A stretch of DNA of 64,000 nucleotides from Nocardioides zhouii (GTDB lineage: Bacteria; Actinomycetota; Actinomycetes; Propionibacteriales; Nocardioidaceae): NCBI RefSeq assembly GCF_004137345.1, contig NZ_SDWV01000005.1:124001-188000 (forward strand). The letters run 5' to 3'. Position numbers and translations under genes: made by a program. The notes below the pieces were generated by a model. That model worked only from the letters and a program-made list of their open reading frames with translations, ran no database searches and had not been told where the DNA came from. Of this stretch, positions 24,752 to 33,862 are shown one piece after another (position 1 is the first letter of the stretch; every line of letters begins with the position of its first letter).

Positions 24752-25488
24752 GACGCGGCTCCGGCCGGCTCCCAGCGGACGCAGAGGGCGTCGTGGACGA
24801 GGGGTACGCCCGGTGTGCCGTCGCGCCGGCAGGCCTCAGCGACCAGTCGCTCGGTCTCGTCGAGCGTCGCCTCGCGCTCGGCGTCGGGCAGCAGCGCAAC
24901 GTGCGAGACCGTCGAGATGAAGCCGCGCCACTGCTCAGGGGTGAGCTGCCAGCTCCAGCGGAACCGGCGCTCCTCTGCAGACCCCGACATCAGGCCCAGT
25001 CGCTCCAGCGGGTCGGTCTCGTCGGGGAGCGCAAGGGTCGGGTCGAGGCCGAGCGCGCGCCACTGCCAGTCGTGATCGAGGACCGGAACGTTCCAGACGC
25101 AGCCGAGCCAACCTCCCGGACGGAGCACGCGCGCCACCTCGGCCGCGGACTCCTCCTTCGGGAACCAGTGCCAGGCGTCGGCCACCACGACGGCGTCGAC
25201 CGAGGCGTCGGCCAGCGGGAGCGCGTCGGCGCCGGCCTCGTGGAGGCGTACGCCCGGGTGCCGCCGCGCGACGAGGTCGAGCATGCGGCCGTCGGGCTCG
25301 ACCACGTCGAGGTCGTCGACCCGCGCGACCAGCGCATCGGTGAGCTTGCCGGTGCCGGCGCCGATCTCGGCCACCTGTCGCGCGTCGGGCGGGAGCAGCC
25401 ATGCGACGGCCTCGTCGGGGTAGTCGGGACGCCAGCGGTCGTACTCGTCGGCCCAGGCCCCGAAGCTGGTCGCACGCGCGATCGTCAT
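24748..25488 (-). CDS. Class I SAM-dependent methyltransferase
   Basis: A 246-residue enzyme of the UbiE/Methyltransf_11 type. Motif I is VAEIGAGTGKLTDALV (around residues 38-53), the acidic end of strand 2 is VVEPDGRML, and ADASVDAVVVADAWHWFP is motif II followed by the usual RVLRPGGWLGCVWN. The substrate is unknown. A small membrane protein gene overlaps its 3' end. Confidence 0.9.
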   Translation of the reverse strand: MTIARATSFGAWADEYDRWRPDYPDEAVAWLLPPDARQVAEIGAGTGKLTDALVARVDDLDVVEPDGRMLDLVARRHPGVRLHEAGADALPLADASVDAVVVADAWHWFPKEESAAEVARVLRPGGWLGCVWNVPVLDHDWQWRALGLDPTLALPDETDPLERLGLMSGSAEERRFRWSWQLTPEQWRGFISTVSHVALLPDAEREATLDETERLVAEACRRDGTPGVPLVHDALCVRWEPAGAAS

Positions 25489-25497
25489 CCGCAGAAC

Positions 25498-27078
25498 CTA
25501 GCGGTGGTGGCGCCTCAGACCGAAGGTCAACCCGTCGACCAGCGCACCCCAGGAAGCCTCGATCACGTTGGCGCCGACGCCGACGGTGACCCACGTCGAC
25601 TCGCCGTCCGTCGTCTCGATGAGCACCCGCGTGATCGCGTCCGTGCCGTGGCCCTGGTCGAGGATGCGCACCTTGTAGTCGATGAGCTCGAAGCCCGCGA
25701 CCTCCGGGAAGGCCTGGCCGATCGCCTCGCGCAGTGCGGCGTCGAGGGCGTTGACCGGCCCGTTGCCCTCGCCCGTGACGACGTAGCGGACGCCCTCCGC
25801 CCGCAGCTTCACCGTGGCCTCGGAGATGGCGTCACCCTCGGTCCGGGTCTCGGTGATGACGCGCCACGACTCGACGTCGAAGTACGACGGCCGCGCGCCC
25901 TCGACCTCCTCGGCGAGCAGCAGCTCGAAGGACGCGTCGGCGGCCTCGAAGGTGTAGCCGCCCTGCTCCATCTTCTTCACGCGGTCGGTGACCCGCGTGA
26001 CCAGGTCCCTGTCGTCGGAGAGGTCGTAGCCGAGCTCCTTGCCCTTGAGCTCGATCGACGCGCGGCCGGCCATGTCGGAGACGAGCAGGCGCATGTCGTT
26101 GCCGACCACGAGCGGGTCGAGGTGCTGGTAGAGGTTCGGGTCGACCTTGATCGCGCTGGCGTGCAGCCCGGCCTTGTGCGCGAACGCCGACGTGCCGACG
26201 TACGGCTGGCGCGACGCCGGCGGCACGTTGGTCACTTCGGCGACGGCGTGAGCGATCCGCGTCGCCTCGCGCAGCAGGCCCTGGGGCAGGACGGCGCGGT
26301 CCAGTTTGAGCTCGAGGTTGGCGACGACGGTGACGAGGTCGGCGTTGCCGGTGCGCTCGCCGTAGCCGTTGATGCAGCCCTGTACGTGGGTCGCGCCCGC
26401 CGCGACCGCGGCGAGCGAGTTGGCGACTGCGCAGCCGCTGTCGTTGTGGGCGTGGATGCCGACGCGGGCACCCGTCGTCTCGATGACGTCGAGCACGACG
26501 TCGGAGACCCAGTCGGGGAGCATGCCGCCATTGGTGTCGCACAGCGCGACCACCTCGGCGCCGGCCTCGGCTGCGGTGCGGAGGACCTCGAGGGCGTACG
26601 CCCGGTTGGCGCGGTAGCCGTCGAAGAAGTGCTCGGCATCCAGGAACACCGTCTGCCCCTCCTCGCGCAGGTGGGTGACGGTGTCGCGCACCATCGCGAG
26701 GTTCTCCTCCAGCGTGGTGCGCAGCGCGAGCTCGACGTGACGGTCGTGCGACTTCGCGACGAGGGTGACCACCCCGGCGCCGCTATCCCGCAGCGCGGCC
26801 ACCAGCGGGTCATCGGCTGCCTTGGCACCCGCGCGCCTCGTGGCGCCGAAGGCCGCGAGCTTCGCATGCCGCAGGTCGAGCTCCTCGCTTGCGCGGCGGA
26901 AGAACTCCGTGTCCTTGGGGTTCGACCCCGGCCAGCCGCCCTCGATGTAGCCCACTCCCAGGCCGTCGAGTTGCCGGGCGATGCTCAGCTTGTCGGCGAC
27001 CGAGAGGTTGAGCCCCTCCTGCTGGGCGCCGTCGCGCAGCGTGGTGTCGTAGACGTGGAACGAGCCGTGCAGGTCCAT
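25498..27078 (-). CDS. cimA: Citramalate synthase
   Basis: CimA condenses pyruvate with acetyl-CoA to form citramalate, the first step of the threonine-independent route to isoleucine. The 526-residue product has a TIM-barrel alpha-IPMS/homocitrate synthase domain (YDTTLRDGAQQEG, GGWPGSNPKD, HAHNDSGCAVANS) and a C-terminal LeuA-type allosteric domain (about 400-520). The ATG at 27078 gives MDLHGSFHVYDTTLRDG. A leader peptide with isoleucine codons and a terminator lie upstream, fitting control by isoleucine charging. It could be read as 2-isopropylmalate synthase-like, but length and start are those of CimA. Confidence 0.94.
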   Translation of the reverse strand: MDLHGSFHVYDTTLRDGAQQEGLNLSVADKLSIARQLDGLGVGYIEGGWPGSNPKDTEFFRRASEELDLRHAKLAAFGATRRAGAKAADDPLVAALRDSGAGVVTLVAKSHDRHVELALRTTLEENLAMVRDTVTHLREEGQTVFLDAEHFFDGYRANRAYALEVLRTAAEAGAEVVALCDTNGGMLPDWVSDVVLDVIETTGARVGIHAHNDSGCAVANSLAAVAAGATHVQGCINGYGERTGNADLVTVVANLELKLDRAVLPQGLLREATRIAHAVAEVTNVPPASRQPYVGTSAFAHKAGLHASAIKVDPNLYQHLDPLVVGNDMRLLVSDMAGRASIELKGKELGYDLSDDRDLVTRVTDRVKKMEQGGYTFEAADASFELLLAEEVEGARPSYFDVESWRVITETRTEGDAISEATVKLRAEGVRYVVTGEGNGPVNALDAALREAIGQAFPEVAGFELIDYKVRILDQGHGTDAITRVLIETTDGESTWVTVGVGANVIEASWGALVDGLTFGLRRHHR

Positions 27079-27112
27079 CGGTCTTCTCTCTGGCTGTCCG
27101 TGCTGGGGCAAC

Positions 27113-27138
27113 AAAAAACCTCCTGGGGTGCAGGAGGT
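27113..27138 (-). terminator. Attenuator terminator upstream of cimA
   Basis: On the minus strand an 8-bp stem, ACCTCCTG paired with CAGGAGGT across a five-base loop (27118-27138), is followed by six Ts (27113-27118). This is a textbook intrinsic terminator placed between the leader peptide and cimA. A second, competing hairpin of GCGCGACGGG/CCCGCCGCGC type lies directly before it at 27141-27163. Confidence 0.85.
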
Positions 27139-27162
27139 CGGCGCGGCGGGAGTCCCGTCGCG

Positions 27163-27192
27163 CTAGGAAATGATGATGCTGCTGGTGATCAC
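27163..27192 (-). CDS. Isoleucine leader peptide of cimA
   Basis: A ten-codon reading frame starting with GTG encodes MITSSIIIS with four Ile codons, three of them in a row (ATC ATC ATT), just before the tandem hairpins and terminator upstream of cimA. Ribosome stalling at these codons when Ile-tRNA is scarce would favour the antiterminated state. There is no clear ribosome site, and a CACGAT hexamer seven bases upstream could be the -10 of a leaderless transcript. The peptide itself is probably not functional. Confidence 0.7.
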   Translation of the reverse strand: MITSSIIIS

Positions 27193-27364
27193 GGGTTCAT
27201 CGTGCCACTGATCGCAGCACGGTGAGACGGACATCTCGCGATCCGGGCGCTAACCCCGCGATGTACTGAGCGCTATGTCCATAGTGAGAGAAGCATGAGC
27301 ACGCGTACAGTCGGTGGGAGCCGCTGCTTGTCATCTCGGGGTTGGGTTGTCGAGAGGTGCGGTC

Positions 27365-28216
27365 TCAACAAATGCCCCGGGACAATGCGCCCTGCGGTCC
27401 GAATCCCGATACTCGCTCGCCTGCCGCGATGCGCACCGGGAGCGAGCCAGTGGCAACAGAGCTAAATCCTTCCCAGTAGGTGTCAGCGCGCTCCGCATAG
27501 GCGGTGGAAGCGCGCAACAGACGAAGAGAGAAGGCGGGCTCGAAGTCAGGAAGAAGTGGCGGGGAGGATTCAAAGAGACCGTCGTCGCCAACGACATACC
27601 ACGAACCAGACGGCGCCTGGACGACAACCTGCGCTTCGGACCTGTCAGGTGAACCAGTGAAGAAGCGATCGTCATCCACGCCTGCCGATGTTTGCACGTT
27701 TGCCAACAATACATCTCGATTCACCTCAAGTGACGCGCAAGCAGGCACGCCTTCAAGGAGGCCCTCGAACTCCTGTAAGTGCCCTTGCTGCGCGAACGAC
27801 TCTTTGAACCAGAGAGCCGCCTCACGAAGGGGTTGTCTGTTCGTATTGGCGATCGTCAGGCCGTCGATTCCAGCCTGAAGGTTGATTCCCGCGACGAACT
27901 CGGCATCCGCAATCCGCGACTGGGCAAGTTGCGCTTCGACACTTAGCGCAAGCTGCTTCGAAGTCGCGTCGGCTTGATCCTGAACACTAGTTGTTTGCCA
28001 GTACAGGATTGCAGCATTGACAATGGAGAGAAGGATGGTGGAGATCGCCAGGGCAAATGCGGGGGCCGACGATCGGCCCGCCGGTTGATTCTTTGCCAAC
28101 GAGTTCGCCACCTGTTTCGCCGCTTCCGACTGAGACTTTTGGTGCTCATCGATGGCGTGGCTGATGGAGTTCAACGCTACCGAGAGTTGGATGTCATCAG
28201 TCTTGTGCTTCCACAT
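27365..28216 (-). CDS. Hypothetical single-pass membrane protein of lower GC content
   Basis: A 283-residue protein with a charged N-terminus, one hydrophobic helix (about residues 52-74, FALAISTILLSIVNAAILYW), a coiled-coil-like stretch (VQDQADATSKQLALSVEAQLAQS) and an external domain of about 190 residues that I do not recognise. The DNA has visibly more A/T and mixed third positions than its neighbours, suggesting recent acquisition. It sits alone between cimA and a Ser/Thr kinase. Start ATG 28216 has a GAAAGG site eight bases upstream. No mobile-element signature was seen. Confidence 0.7.
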   Translation of the reverse strand: MWKHKTDDIQLSVALNSISHAIDEHQKSQSEAAKQVANSLAKNQPAGRSSAPAFALAISTILLSIVNAAILYWQTTSVQDQADATSKQLALSVEAQLAQSRIADAEFVAGINLQAGIDGLTIANTNRQPLREAALWFKESFAQQGHLQEFEGLLEGVPACASLEVNRDVLLANVQTSAGVDDDRFFTGSPDRSEAQVVVQAPSGSWYVVGDDGLFESSPPLLPDFEPAFSLRLLRASTAYAERADTYWEGFSSVATGSLPVRIAAGERVSGFGPQGALSRGIC

Positions 28217-28329
28217 GGGTCAAGCCTTTCAGACGTTCCTCCGAGGCGTGACCTGGGTGCACTTCATGCAAAGTCGTTTCAACGCAACCCCAGCCCGATC
28301 TGCAACTGGTTGACCACCGTTAGAACGAG

Positions 28330-30012
28330 TCAGAGCCAGCCCGGGAGGCGTACGTCCGCGAACGGCGCGTCGTCGTACGGCGTCCAGGTGGTGCCCTGGT
28401 CCGACGCGGCGGCGCCAAGGCCGGAGCCGAGGGCGGCCACGAGGAGCGTGACCAGCAGCCACGGGACGCCGCGGCGGGCGAGGGGGTCGACGGCGCGGTG
28501 GATCGGCGAGCGCACGCGCTCGGACCCGGGACCCCACCAGAGGCCGATGGCGAACGAGACGCCGATGATGCCGAGCGACGTGAGTATCGAGGCCGAGGCG
28601 GCGAAGCAGAGCAGGGCCACAGCGGCGGCGATGCCGATGCTCCAGAGGAAGAGCAGCAGCGACCCGCCGAGGCCGGCCACCACGTGCCAAGGCGCGGCGA
28701 GCAGCAGCTGGACCCCGTCGTACCACTTGATCCCGCGCCGGTTGCGGCGGTTGCCGGCTGAGGCGGCGGCGAGCGAGCCGCTGCGCAGCAGCCAGACGGC
28801 GATGAAGAGGACGGTGAGGGCGAGGTACGGCGCGAAGGTGATGCCGCCGATCACCACGCCGCCAAGAGCGAGCAGCGAGCCCGCACGCCGGAACCGCTCG
28901 CCCGGGGGCACGCGCTCGCTAGCGGGCGGGCCGTAGTCGCCGACGTACTCGACCGAGCCGTCGGGCAGCACGCGCGTCTGGCGGTGAGGCAGGGTGCCGG
29001 CCTCGCCCCAGCCCTGGGTCCGGCCCGCGTCGTAGAGATCGGGCGGCGACCGCCAGTCGTCCGACCAGTGCACCGGCTCGGCGAGCGCAGGCGGGACGAC
29101 ACCGGTGCCGACAGCCGTCGGCGCCTCGAGGTCCTGCCGCACCCCGGCGACGTACGGCAGTGTGACGGGGCTCGGCGGCGCCAACGGCTCGCGCGGCTCG
29201 CCGCCGGCGAGGTCGTCGAGCCAGTCGCGCACCTCGTCGAGCGACGGCCGGTCCTCGGCATCGGGAGCCAGCGCTTCCTCGACGAGCTCGAGGATCACCG
29301 GGTCGAGGCCCGACAGCTCGTGCTCGCCGCGACGGACGCGATCCATGATCGCCACCGACGGCCCACGGCCGAACGGCGCGCGGCCGGTGCCGGCGTACGC
29401 CACGGTGGCGGCCCACGCGTGCACGTCGGACGCGGCGGTCGCGTCGTCGCCGTAGAGGATCTCCGGCGCGAGGTAGCCCGGGGTCCCCAGCAACCAGCCG
29501 GTCATCGTGATGCGCGAGTCGTCGGCGACGCGAGCCAGGCCGAAGTCGATGAGGATCGGCGTACGGCCCTCCATGATCACGTTGGACGGCTTGATGTCGC
29601 GGTGCAGCACGCCGACCGCGTGGACCGCCTCGAGCGCTTCGGCCAGGCAGTCGGCGAACCACAGCAGGTCGTCGCCCTCCAGCGGCCCTTCCTCCTGCAC
29701 GTGGTCGTGCAGCGAGAGCCCGGGGACGTAGCGCGTGGCGACGTACGGGATCTCGCCCCACGGATCGGCGTCGACGATCTCGGCGATGCGGCGGCTGCGG
29801 ACTCGGGTCAGCGAGCTGACCTCGCGAGCGAGCCGGCGTCGCGCCTCGTCGTCACCGACGACGTGCGGGCGCAGGACCTTGATGGCGACCGGCCGCTCCC
29901 CCGGCTTCTGCCCGAGGTGCACCACGCCCATGCCGCCCTCGCCGAGCCGGGCGCGCAGCGCGTAGCCGCCGACGGTCAGCCCCGGCGGCGGCGCCTTCGG
30001 GGACGTCGTCAC
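28330..30012 (-). CDS. Membrane Ser/Thr protein kinase
   Basis: A 560-residue eukaryotic-type kinase. The glycine loop is LGEGGMG (23-29), the ATP lysine K45, the catalytic HRDIKPSN (D139) and DFG at 156-158; all essential residues are intact. The kinase domain ends near 290; a Pro-rich linker follows, then about five hydrophobic helices to the C-terminus. There is no PASTA or other sensor domain outside the membrane, so signal perception is unclear. The GTG at 30012 gives MTTSPKAPPPG. It is divergent from a zinc-finger protein gene. Confidence 0.92.
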   Translation of the reverse strand: MTTSPKAPPPGLTVGGYALRARLGEGGMGVVHLGQKPGERPVAIKVLRPHVVGDDEARRRLAREVSSLTRVRSRRIAEIVDADPWGEIPYVATRYVPGLSLHDHVQEEGPLEGDDLLWFADCLAEALEAVHAVGVLHRDIKPSNVIMEGRTPILIDFGLARVADDSRITMTGWLLGTPGYLAPEILYGDDATAASDVHAWAATVAYAGTGRAPFGRGPSVAIMDRVRRGEHELSGLDPVILELVEEALAPDAEDRPSLDEVRDWLDDLAGGEPREPLAPPSPVTLPYVAGVRQDLEAPTAVGTGVVPPALAEPVHWSDDWRSPPDLYDAGRTQGWGEAGTLPHRQTRVLPDGSVEYVGDYGPPASERVPPGERFRRAGSLLALGGVVIGGITFAPYLALTVLFIAVWLLRSGSLAAASAGNRRNRRGIKWYDGVQLLLAAPWHVVAGLGGSLLLFLWSIGIAAAVALLCFAASASILTSLGIIGVSFAIGLWWGPGSERVRSPIHRAVDPLARRGVPWLLVTLLVAALGSGLGAAASDQGTTWTPYDDAPFADVRLPGWL

Positions 30013-30088
30013 GCCATGAGGATACGGGCGGTGAACGGCGTTCCCTGTCATCCGCCGCACTGTCGGAGGGGTGCGCCACGATGGCGTG

Positions 30089-30436
30089 ATGGAGGACGTA
30101 CGCCGGCGGCTGGCCGCGGAGCATGAGCAGACGCTCGCGCGCCTCGCCGACCTCACGGCCGATCACGACTCCGTGGTGGCGGCCTCCCTCGACACCAATG
30201 CCGACGACGAGCACGACCCCGAGGGCACGACGATCGCCTTCGAGCGCTCGCAGATCGGGGCGCTCGTCCGGCACGTACGCCACCACCTGGCGGAGGTAGA
30301 CGCCGCTCTCGGCCGGGTCGAGGCCGGCTCGTACGGCGTGTGCGAGGGCTGCGGGTCGCCCATCGGCGACGCGCGGCTCGAGGCGCTCCCCGCCGCCCGG
30401 CTGTGCATCGGATGCGCCGCGCTCGTCAGCAGGTAG
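30089..30436 (+). CDS. DksA/TraR-type C4 zinc-finger protein
   Basis: A 115-residue protein with an N-terminal coiled-coil-forming region (MEDVRRRLAAEHEQTLARLADL) and a C-terminal C4 zinc finger (C85, C88, C106, C109: CEGC and CIGC). The acidic coil-tip residues of DksA (DxxDxA) are not obvious. Such small actinobacterial proteins are of the TraR/DksA family but often lack proven RNA polymerase binding. The start is uncertain; a GTG at 30071, next to a GGAGG, is an alternative. Confidence 0.8.
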   Translation: MEDVRRRLAAEHEQTLARLADLTADHDSVVAASLDTNADDEHDPEGTTIAFERSQIGALVRHVRHHLAEVDAALGRVEAGSYGVCEGCGSPIGDARLEALPAARLCIGCAALVSR

Positions 30437-30446
30437 CCTCCGCCGC

Positions 30447-31154
30447 GTGTCCCGGGCCGTCTCCTCGAATCCAGTCTTCGACCGTCTCTTCAGCCAGGCG
30501 GTGCCGGCGCTCGTCGATGGGAGCCACCGCCAGGACGAGCCGCCCGTCGACGGCGGACGCTGGCCCGTGAGCGTGGTCTGCGTCCCTGACGCGCCGACCC
30601 GTACGGTCCTCGCGGACGTGATGGCCGAGGCGCTGGTGCACGCCGGGCCGGGGCACTTCGAGACCGGTAGGCCGGACGCGAGCCACATCACTGTGCGCGC
30701 GTTGGAGCCCTACCGGGACGCCGCCAGCCCCGCCGATCAGCTCAGTGCGGACTGGGCCGTGGCGCTTGACGAGGTTGGCCGCGAGTCCCCGCCGATCCGG
30801 TTGCGCCTCACCGGAGTGACGCTGACCGCCAGCGCGGTCATGGTCCAGGCCGAGCCGGTCGACGACGAGCCGTGGGAGCTGATGCGGCGCCTGCGCGCTG
30901 CTCTGGGGCCGCTGGCCTGGTACGAGGAGCAGTGGCAGGAACGAGACATCTGGTACGCCAGTGTCCTGCACTTCGCCGCGCCGGTCCTCGACGCGCCGGG
31001 GCTCGTCGAGTGGGCCGCATCGCATCGGGAGTCCCTCGCGCATGACGTCGTGCTCGACATGCTGACGCTGACCCGATTCCGCTACCGCGAGGACGGCGTA
31101 CGGCGGCACATGGCGATGGAGCCCTGGCGCACCGTCGCGCTCGCCGGCTCCTGA
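30447..31154 (+). CDS. Hypothetical protein with partial 2H-phosphoesterase features
   Basis: A 235-residue soluble protein. Two histidine motifs are spaced as in the 2'-5' RNA ligase/2H phosphoesterase group (SHITVRALEPYR around residue 80 and VLHFAAPV around 175), but the second has Ala instead of Ser/Thr, so the assignment is tentative. Start GTG 30447, ten bases after the zinc-finger gene stop, so the two may share a transcript. Confidence 0.65.
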   Translation: MSRAVSSNPVFDRLFSQAVPALVDGSHRQDEPPVDGGRWPVSVVCVPDAPTRTVLADVMAEALVHAGPGHFETGRPDASHITVRALEPYRDAASPADQLSADWAVALDEVGRESPPIRLRLTGVTLTASAVMVQAEPVDDEPWELMRRLRAALGPLAWYEEQWQERDIWYASVLHFAAPVLDAPGLVEWAASHRESLAHDVVLDMLTLTRFRYREDGVRRHMAMEPWRTVALAGS

Positions 31155-31170
31155 GTCGCCCCGGGCTGGG

Positions 31171-32043
31171 TCACGCGGTCGAGAGTGCGTCCCAGCGCCG
31201 TCGCGCGTCGCTCAGCCCCTTCTCGTTCTCGGCGTGGTCGATGCCGCCGGTGAGGTCGTGGCTGGCGAGGCGTCCGGCGAAGTAGGCACCCTGCACCGCC
31301 TCGCGGAACCGGCTGAAGGCGTCGAGGCGGGCCAGCTCGTCTTCGACCAGGGGTCCGTCGGACTCGTACGCGGCAAGGAAGGTGGACGCGTGCTCGCGAC
31401 CCCCGAGGTACATCACCGTCGATGCGACGTCGTACAGCACCGGGCCGCGCCGGGCTCCGGCCCAGTCGATCAACCCCGTCACGCCCGTGCGGTCGTCGTG
31501 GATGAACGCACCCGGCAGTGGATCGGTGTGCAGCAGCGACCACGTGAGCACCAGTCCATCGGTCTCCTCGCGCACGGCGGCGATCGCGTCGCCGAGCCAG
31601 GGATGGTCACGCACGCCGGGCTGGTCGGACGACAGCCACTCGACTCCGAACGTGCTCGTGCTCGGCCCGCTGTCGGGTTCCCCGGCCCGGTGCACGCCCG
31701 CCAACGTCCGGGCGATCCATCGCTGCTCGTCGACTGACTCGCCGTCCAGCTCGCGACCCGGCACGTGCTCGAGCAGGGCCAGCCCCGTGGCGTGCTCGAC
31801 GATGTTCCCGTCGGCCGTCGGGACCGGGCGACCGGTGACGAAGCCGGCCTCGGCAAGGGCGGTCGCCGCCTCGGCGCCCGCCACCAGGTCGGCGATCCCG
31901 TCGCTCGACACCGACTTGGCGACGTACGTCGAACCACCGTGCTCGACCAGCCACGTCTCGGAGTTCATGCCTCCGCCCAGCGGCGTCACGGCCGCGGACT
32001 CCATCGCCCAGTGGGTCGCCAAGGCAGCTCGTACGTCCAGCAC
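31171..32043 (-). CDS. Aminoglycoside phosphotransferase-like kinase
   Basis: A 290-residue APH/choline-kinase-fold protein. The nucleotide loop is LGGGMNSETWLV, the ATP lysine is in YVAKSV, the catalytic loop is LLHTDPLPGAF (Asp as base, variant of HGDxxxxN), and IDWAGARRGPVLYDVAS is the metal-binding DFG equivalent. Likely a small-molecule kinase; antibiotic resistance should not be assumed. GTG start at 32043. It follows a VOC gene on the same strand with a 12-bp gap. Confidence 0.85.
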   Translation of the reverse strand: MLDVRAALATHWAMESAAVTPLGGGMNSETWLVEHGGSTYVAKSVSSDGIADLVAGAEAATALAEAGFVTGRPVPTADGNIVEHATGLALLEHVPGRELDGESVDEQRWIARTLAGVHRAGEPDSGPSTSTFGVEWLSSDQPGVRDHPWLGDAIAAVREETDGLVLTWSLLHTDPLPGAFIHDDRTGVTGLIDWAGARRGPVLYDVASTVMYLGGREHASTFLAAYESDGPLVEDELARLDAFSRFREAVQGAYFAGRLASHDLTGGIDHAENEKGLSDARRRWDALSTA

Positions 32044-32055
32044 TCGCGCACCCTC

Positions 32056-32517
32056 TCACGCAGCGGCGGTGACGCCCACGCTCCAGGTGACGCCGAAACG
32101 GTCGGTGAGCATGCCGAATCCGGCACTCCACGCAGACGCGGCGAGCGGTTCGACCACGGTGGAGCCGCCGTCGGCGAGCTTGTCCCAGTAGCCCTGCGCC
32201 TCGTCGAGCGAGTCGGCGTTGACGGAGACGAACGACGCCTGGTCGGTCACGGTCGTGCCGTTCTCACGGCGGGTCGACGTGCCGCCCACGATCGTGCCGC
32301 CGGGCTCTCCGGGGACGTCGTAGCCCATGACCCGGAACCCGTTGTCCGAGGCGACGAGGCCGAACACGACGTGGTCGGCGCCCGGGAGCTCCTTCGGCAT
32401 GCCGAAGTCAGCGTACGTGTTGATGACGGTGTGCCCACCGAAGACTGACTGGTAGAAGTCGAGTGCTGCCCGCGCGTCGCCGCGGAAGTTGAGGTGGGTG
32501 GTCGTCTGGATGGTCAT
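32056..32517 (-). CDS. PhnB-like VOC family protein
   Basis: A 153-residue protein of the PhnB/3-demethylubiquinone methyltransferase-like VOC group: TTHLNFRGDARAALDFYQSVFGG at the start and FGMLTDRFGVTWSVGV at the end. These proteins often have no proven activity. Its promoter is divergent to a frameshifted WYL-domain regulator, which may once have regulated it. Confidence 0.88.
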   Translation of the reverse strand: MTIQTTTHLNFRGDARAALDFYQSVFGGHTVINTYADFGMPKELPGADHVVFGLVASDNGFRVMGYDVPGEPGGTIVGGTSTRRENGTTVTDQASFVSVNADSLDEAQGYWDKLADGGSTVVEPLAASAWSAGFGMLTDRFGVTWSVGVTAAA

Positions 32518-32620
32518 GGCTGCTCCTGGGGATGGACGTGGCCGGGGTTGGCCTCGTGGGTACGACTCTTCCGCGCGAGTAGGTCAGTTCCTGTCCTGCA
32601 CTCGACGTAATCTTCAGCAG

Positions 32621-33642
32621 GTGACGACGACCTCGCGACTGCTGAACCTGCTCTCGCTCCTGCAGACCGGACGCGAGTGGCCGGGTTCGCTCCTCGCGCA
32701 GCGCCTGCAGATCAGCGACCGCACGGTCCGGCGGGACATCGAACGGCTTCGCGAGATGGGCTACACCATCCACGCGACCATGGGGCCCGATGGCGGCTAC
32801 CGCTTGGGAGCGGGAAGCGAGCTCCCTCCGCTGCTGTTCGACGACGACCAGACCGTTGCGGTGGCGGTCGCACTGCAGACCGCACCGGCAGCCGGAGTCG
32901 GGATCGAGGAGGGGGCTCTCCGTGCGCTCGCGACGATCCGGCAGGTCATGCCCTCACGCCTGCGCCACCGGCTCGACGCGCTCGACGTCACTGCCATCAC
33001 CGCCCGCGCCGGCAGCGGGACCCCCGCGAGGGTGTCCGCCGACGTGCTCGTCTCGCTCGCCACCACCGTCCGCGCCCGCGAGGTGCTGCGCTTCGACTAC
33101 GCCACCCGCACCGCTTCACCGGACGAGGAGCCGACTCCCCCGCCGCGACGCGCGGAGCCGCACCACATCGTCACCTCCCACGGACGGTGGTACCTCCTCG
33201 CCTGGGACCTCGACCGCGAGGACTGGCGCCTCTTCAGCGTCGACCGCATCACGCCGCGTACGCCCACCGGTCCACGCTTCGCACCGCGAGCCGTGCCGGG
33301 CGGTGACGTGCACGAGTTCGTCTCCGCCCGCTTCAAGGGTCGAGACGTCAACGAGTGGCCGTGCCGCGGCACCGTCGTCCTCCAGCTGCCCGCTCGCCAG
33401 GTCCTGCCGTTCGGGGCGAGGGAACGGTTCGCGCCATCGACGAGCAGCGGTGCAGCCTCGAGATCGGCTCGTGGTCATGGGGCTCACTCGCGGCCTCCTT
33501 CGGACGATTCGAGGTCGGCATGGAGGTCGTGGGACCACCGGAGCTCACCGCCGCCTTCGCGGAGCTGGCGCAGCGGTACCAGGCGGCAGGCGTGCGCCGG
33601 CCCACGGACCTCGAGGACTCGTCCGATCCGGTTGAGGCTTGA
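32621..33642 (+). pseudogene. WYL-domain (YafY/DeoR-like) regulator with a frameshift
   Basis: The N-terminal 260 residues form an intact HTH_11 domain (LLNLLSLLQTGREWPGSLLAQRLQISDRTVRRDIERL) and WYL domain (HHIVTSHGRWYLLAWDLDREDWRLFSVDRI). At about 33413-33416 a run of four G leads into a frame that no longer fits the family, while the correct C-terminus (GEGTVRAIDEQRCSLEIGSWSW ... QRYQAAG) continues in another frame to 33642. One extra G would restore LPFGGEGTVRAIDEQ. It is either a sequencing error in a homopolymer or a true disrupting mutation; read through without the shift it runs to 33682 with an unrelated tail. Confidence 0.85.
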
Positions 33643-33862
33643 TGGATTCTTGATCGAACATGTGTTTGTTAACAGTCGCTGACGGCGTAAGGTGGATGCA
33701 CGTCAAAGAGCCTCCGGGCCACCAGCTCAGATGGTGCGCCTTCCCGGTTGTGACGGGACGAGTTGCGAGGGTAAGTAATAGCCCCAAGGGCCTCCAGGAG
33801 CGACGACCGTTGAGTGTCACGCGTGTGCGTGACAGTGCGCCGTCGTCGAGAGGAGGTCTCAG

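Noticed and set aside
27294..27380. Short plus-strand frame (MSTRTVGGSRC...) in the cimA upstream region
   Set aside because: No ribosome site and no sign of conservation; it overlaps the end of the lower-GC gene on the other strand.
31171..32043. Aminoglycoside resistance gene
   Set aside because: The APH fold is present, but the family includes many metabolic kinases and no resistance context is seen.
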